The translations under genes were made by a program, and so were the position numbers. A stretch of DNA of 7,382 nucleotides from positions 1 to 7,382 of the forward strand of contig CAMTPG010000125.1 of assembly GCA_947074335.1 (NCBI GenBank), written 5' to 3'. The stretch comes from an uncultured Parabacteroides sp. GTDB lineage: Bacteria; Bacteroidota; Bacteroidia; Bacteroidales; Tannerellaceae. Shown here piece by piece: positions 5,321 to 7,382 of this stretch (within the stretch, counting starts at the first letter, position 1; each line of letters starts with the position of its first letter). The notes beneath the pieces were generated by a model that worked only from the letters and a program-made list of their open reading frames with translations, searched no databases and was not told the origin of the DNA.

Positions 5321-7336
5321 TTAGAATTTGATCAGGAAATCTACAATGTTTGTATCGCTTTCTAAACCCATTCTTTTTCGTAATCGATAGCGTCTTATTT
5401 CGATTGCACGGATAGAAACATTGAGTAATGAGGCTATTTCTTTTGTTGAAAGATTCATGCGAAGCAGGCAGCAAATCCGCAAATCTCCCGGCGTCAGATC
5501 ACTGTATTCCTGACGTAATCTATCCATGAAATGTTGATGGGCACTGTTGAAATAATGTTCAAACTGAATCCAGTCTGATTGATCATTCAGCGTCTCCTCC
5601 ATCAGGGTTTTCATGCGTTGATAAAGTTTCAGGGGATAACGATCGCCCAAGAATTCCTTTTGCTTTTCGAGTTCATCCTGTAATAATTGAATGGACTGAT
5701 TGCGTTTAACTAAAGCCGTAGTTTGTAAAATAAGTTCATTATTTTTAGTTTGCAATTCAGTTTCAAGCATCTGATTTTTTAAGGCCTGAACACGCTGTTG
5801 TTCATACACTCGCTCTTCTTCGGCTTTTTGCATATCTTCTTTATGCAATGTTTTCAGATTAAAACGCAAAATGTAGAGCGCTGCAATCCAGATCAGCGCA
5901 ATATAAATAACCCAGGCCCAAAAGGTATTATACCAGGGCGGATAAACATCGATTGGTAAATGTAATTCAGGGAAAGGTCCTTGAACTGTATATTTTCGAA
6001 TTTTTAAATCATAATGACCTTCGGGTATTTGTAAAAACCTGATTGTACCATTTTCCTGCCAGGGAGACCATTCTGATGAGATGCCTTCAAGTTTATAACT
6101 AATATAATGATTTAAAGTAAAAATGGTTGTTCCTATTTCTACTTCAAATTCCTGAAAATCATGAGGCAGTGAAATCTTCTTTTGATCGACCGGAAGCGTA
6201 TAATGTTCGCCATTATCCCAATACGACATAGTATAGATTTTCAGTGTTGTATAATTTATAATGCCTGTTTCAATTAAATTGCGTGTATTAACCAAAACGA
6301 TACCCTGCATAGCCGAGAACAGCACCAATGAATCATTTAATGGAAAAATCTTTTTTCCGCGCGTAATCAGATTTAATCCGTAATTATCAAAAAGAAGCCG
6401 GCATTTTAAAGTGGCATTTCCGTTTTCGGATTCGAAAAGAGCCGCTTCATTATTTGATGATAACCAATAATAATTATCACCAACCGGATAAATCTGATCC
6501 GTATGGGTATAATGCATCAAGGATGAATTGGCATTAAACACTTCTGCCATATGATCTATTTGTGAACTATCATTTAATCGAAGAAACTGTTCAGCTTTTT
6601 CTTGTGTGATTTCCTTAAACACCAAGGGGAATACCGAATCCAGATAACATTCAAAATAACCCTGATTAGTTTCAATATACAATTCACGGCCATTCAGTGA
6701 AGCATTTGTCAGTTTGCCTACTTCACTGCGTTTTGTTAACAAAAAAAGTGACGGATTAAAAGTAATCAACGTTATTCCGTTGTCGAGTGCCAGCCAGATC
6801 TGGGTGGGATCCTGAATGTCGATGGCATTCACCATGTTATCCTGCAGGTGATTCGCCATTGATATGTTTTGCAATATATCTCCTTTCCGATTGAGAATAA
6901 ATAAACCCTGTTTGCGTGTACCTATAAAATAATAGGTACCATTAAAACCATAAGCCGAAGGTTCTGCATCGGCAATTTGTTTATCAGGAGTAAAAGGGAG
7001 TATGGTCTTTTTTTCTTCAAAACCCACTGATGGCGGAAGACTGTCTATTTTGTGCGGCACTAATTCGCCAAATGAATCATAAATCCATTTATAGTATTGT
7101 TGTTTACTTTGTGTATAAATGGTATCATTATCATGTGTAACATGATTTATTTCAAGATCATCGGGTGTTTTATAAAGTAACCAGGAGTTTCCGTTAAATA
7201 CCAAAAGTCCCGAATTATTGGCTACATAAAGCAATCCGTCCGAAGTAAGTGAAAAGCCCCAGTTCTGACAACTTGCATGATAATCGTCGATAGTAAAGTT
7301 TTTTATGAAATAATAGGGCGCCCCGGTAGCATGAAC
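5321..7336 (-). CDS. Membrane-anchored propeller/Y_Y_Y/LuxR-type HTH transcriptional regulator (5' partial at contig end)
   Basis: 671 residues are visible, numbered here from the first genomic codon at 7336. Residues 1 to about 400 form a periplasmic propeller-like sensor, opening with the family-typical pattern of an IKNF segment, QNWGFSLTSDGLLYVANNSGLLVFNG, and a later blade YYFIGTRKQGLFILNRKG. A Y_Y_Y domain follows at about 405-465 (ISYKLEGISSEWSPW ... EGHYDLKIRK), then one membrane helix at about 471-491 (FWAWVIYIALIWIAALYIL), a charged coiled coil at about 495-560, and a C-terminal LuxR/GerE-type helix-turn-helix at about 613-671 (LTPGDLRICCLLRMNLSTKEIASLLNVS). There is no histidine kinase or receiver domain, so it is a one-component transmembrane regulator. 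Only the signal peptide and a few residues are probably missing. Residues read from 7351 (GTG) to 7337 are adapter, not protein. It lies 200 bases upstream of, and in the same direction as, the SQR gene; ligand and targets are unknown. Confidence 0.85.
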   Translation of the reverse strand, partial: VHATGAPYYFIKNFTIDDYHASCQNWGFSLTSDGLLYVANNSGLLVFNGNSWLLYKTPDDLEINHVTHDNDTIYTQSKQQYYKWIYDSFGELVPHKIDSLPPSVGFEEKKTILPFTPDKQIADAEPSAYGFNGTYYFIGTRKQGLFILNRKGDILQNISMANHLQDNMVNAIDIQDPTQIWLALDNGITLITFNPSLFLLTKRSEVGKLTNASLNGRELYIETNQGYFECYLDSVFPLVFKEITQEKAEQFLRLNDSSQIDHMAEVFNANSSLMHYTHTDQIYPVGDNYYWLSSNNEAALFESENGNATLKCRLLFDNYGLNLITRGKKIFPLNDSLVLFSAMQGIVLVNTRNLIETGIINYTTLKIYTMSYWDNGEHYTLPVDQKKISLPHDFQEFEVEIGTTIFTLNHYISYKLEGISSEWSPWQENGTIRFLQIPEGHYDLKIRKYTVQGPFPELHLPIDVYPPWYNTFWAWVIYIALIWIAALYILRFNLKTLHKEDMQKAEEERVYEQQRVQALKNQMLETELQTKNNELILQTTALVKRNQSIQLLQDELEKQKEFLGDRYPLKLYQRMKTLMEETLNDQSDWIQFEHYFNSAHQHFMDRLRQEYSDLTPGDLRICCLLRMNLSTKEIASLLNVSIRAIEIRRYRLRKRMGLESDTNIVDFLIKF

Positions 7337-7382
7337 AGATCGGAAGAGCACACGTCTGAACTCCAGTCACATTCAGAAATCT
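7337..7382 (+). other. Illumina TruSeq adapter with i7 index (sequencing artefact, not genomic)
   Basis: From 7338 the sequence is GATCGGAAGAGCACACG and continues to CAGTCAC at 7370, the complete 33-base TruSeq index-side adapter, preceded at 7337 by the A from A-tailing. Bases 7371-7378, ATTCAGAA, sit exactly where the 8-base i7 index belongs (I recall it as TruSeq HT D705), and 7379-7382, ATCT, begin the constant P7 segment (ATCTCGTATGCC). The layout is exact over 46 bases, so this is untrimmed adapter assembled onto the contig end. True genomic sequence ends at 7336. Confidence 0.98.

Noticed and set aside
5321..7336. Hybrid two-component sensor kinase
   Set aside because: Propeller and Y_Y_Y domains suggest it at first, but after the membrane helix there is only coiled coil and a LuxR-type helix-turn-helix, with no kinase or receiver motifs.

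Overview
The window looks like a chromosomal contig piece from a member of the Bacteroidota, most likely Bacteroidales-like. The evidence is an outer-membrane receptor paired with a surface lipoprotein, a membrane-spanning propeller/Y_Y_Y/LuxR-type regulator of a kind typical of this phylum, A-rich leaders without clear Shine-Dalgarno sequences, and only weak matches to the phylum's own promoter consensus. The genus cannot be read from the sequence. A twin-arginine signal on one enzyme suggests an organism with a Tat system, which many gut Bacteroides appear to lack, so an environmental or less typical host lineage is plausible (inference).

Left half (1-3646, + strand): a vitamin B12 (corrinoid) capture and import locus. 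It holds the C-terminal barrel of a BtuB-like TonB-dependent receptor (5' end outside the window), then after 18 bases a BtuG-like surface beta-propeller lipoprotein, then after a 125-base gap a BtuF-like ABC-importer binding lipoprotein. The likely division of labour is BtuG capturing corrinoid outside the cell, BtuB moving it across the outer membrane, and BtuF handing it to an inner-membrane BtuCD importer. No BtuCD genes are visible. The gap between btuG and btuF holds two inverted-repeat structures that may uncouple btuF from the upstream pair. The block ends at a strong terminator hairpin at about 3653-3703, shared with the convergent right half.

Right half (3747-7336, - strand): read in the direction of transcription, a large membrane-anchored transcriptional regulator (5' end cut off by the contig end), a 197-base intergenic stretch with a weak candidate promoter and a short direct repeat, then a sulfide:quinone oxidoreductase of the eukaryotic-mitochondrial-like (type II) kind carrying a Tat signal. 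That enzyme would oxidise sulfide on the periplasmic side and feed electrons to quinone. The neighbouring sensor might control it, but only position suggests this.

Extreme right end (7337-7382): not genomic DNA. It is an Illumina TruSeq read-2-side adapter followed by an 8-base index and the first four bases of the next adapter segment. The contig runs into unremoved adapter, and the first residues of a gene call starting at 7351 on the - strand would be adapter translation. I found no previously undescribed system. The most useful observations are the adapter artefact, the Tat-targeted type II SQR, and the structured btuG-btuF gap.
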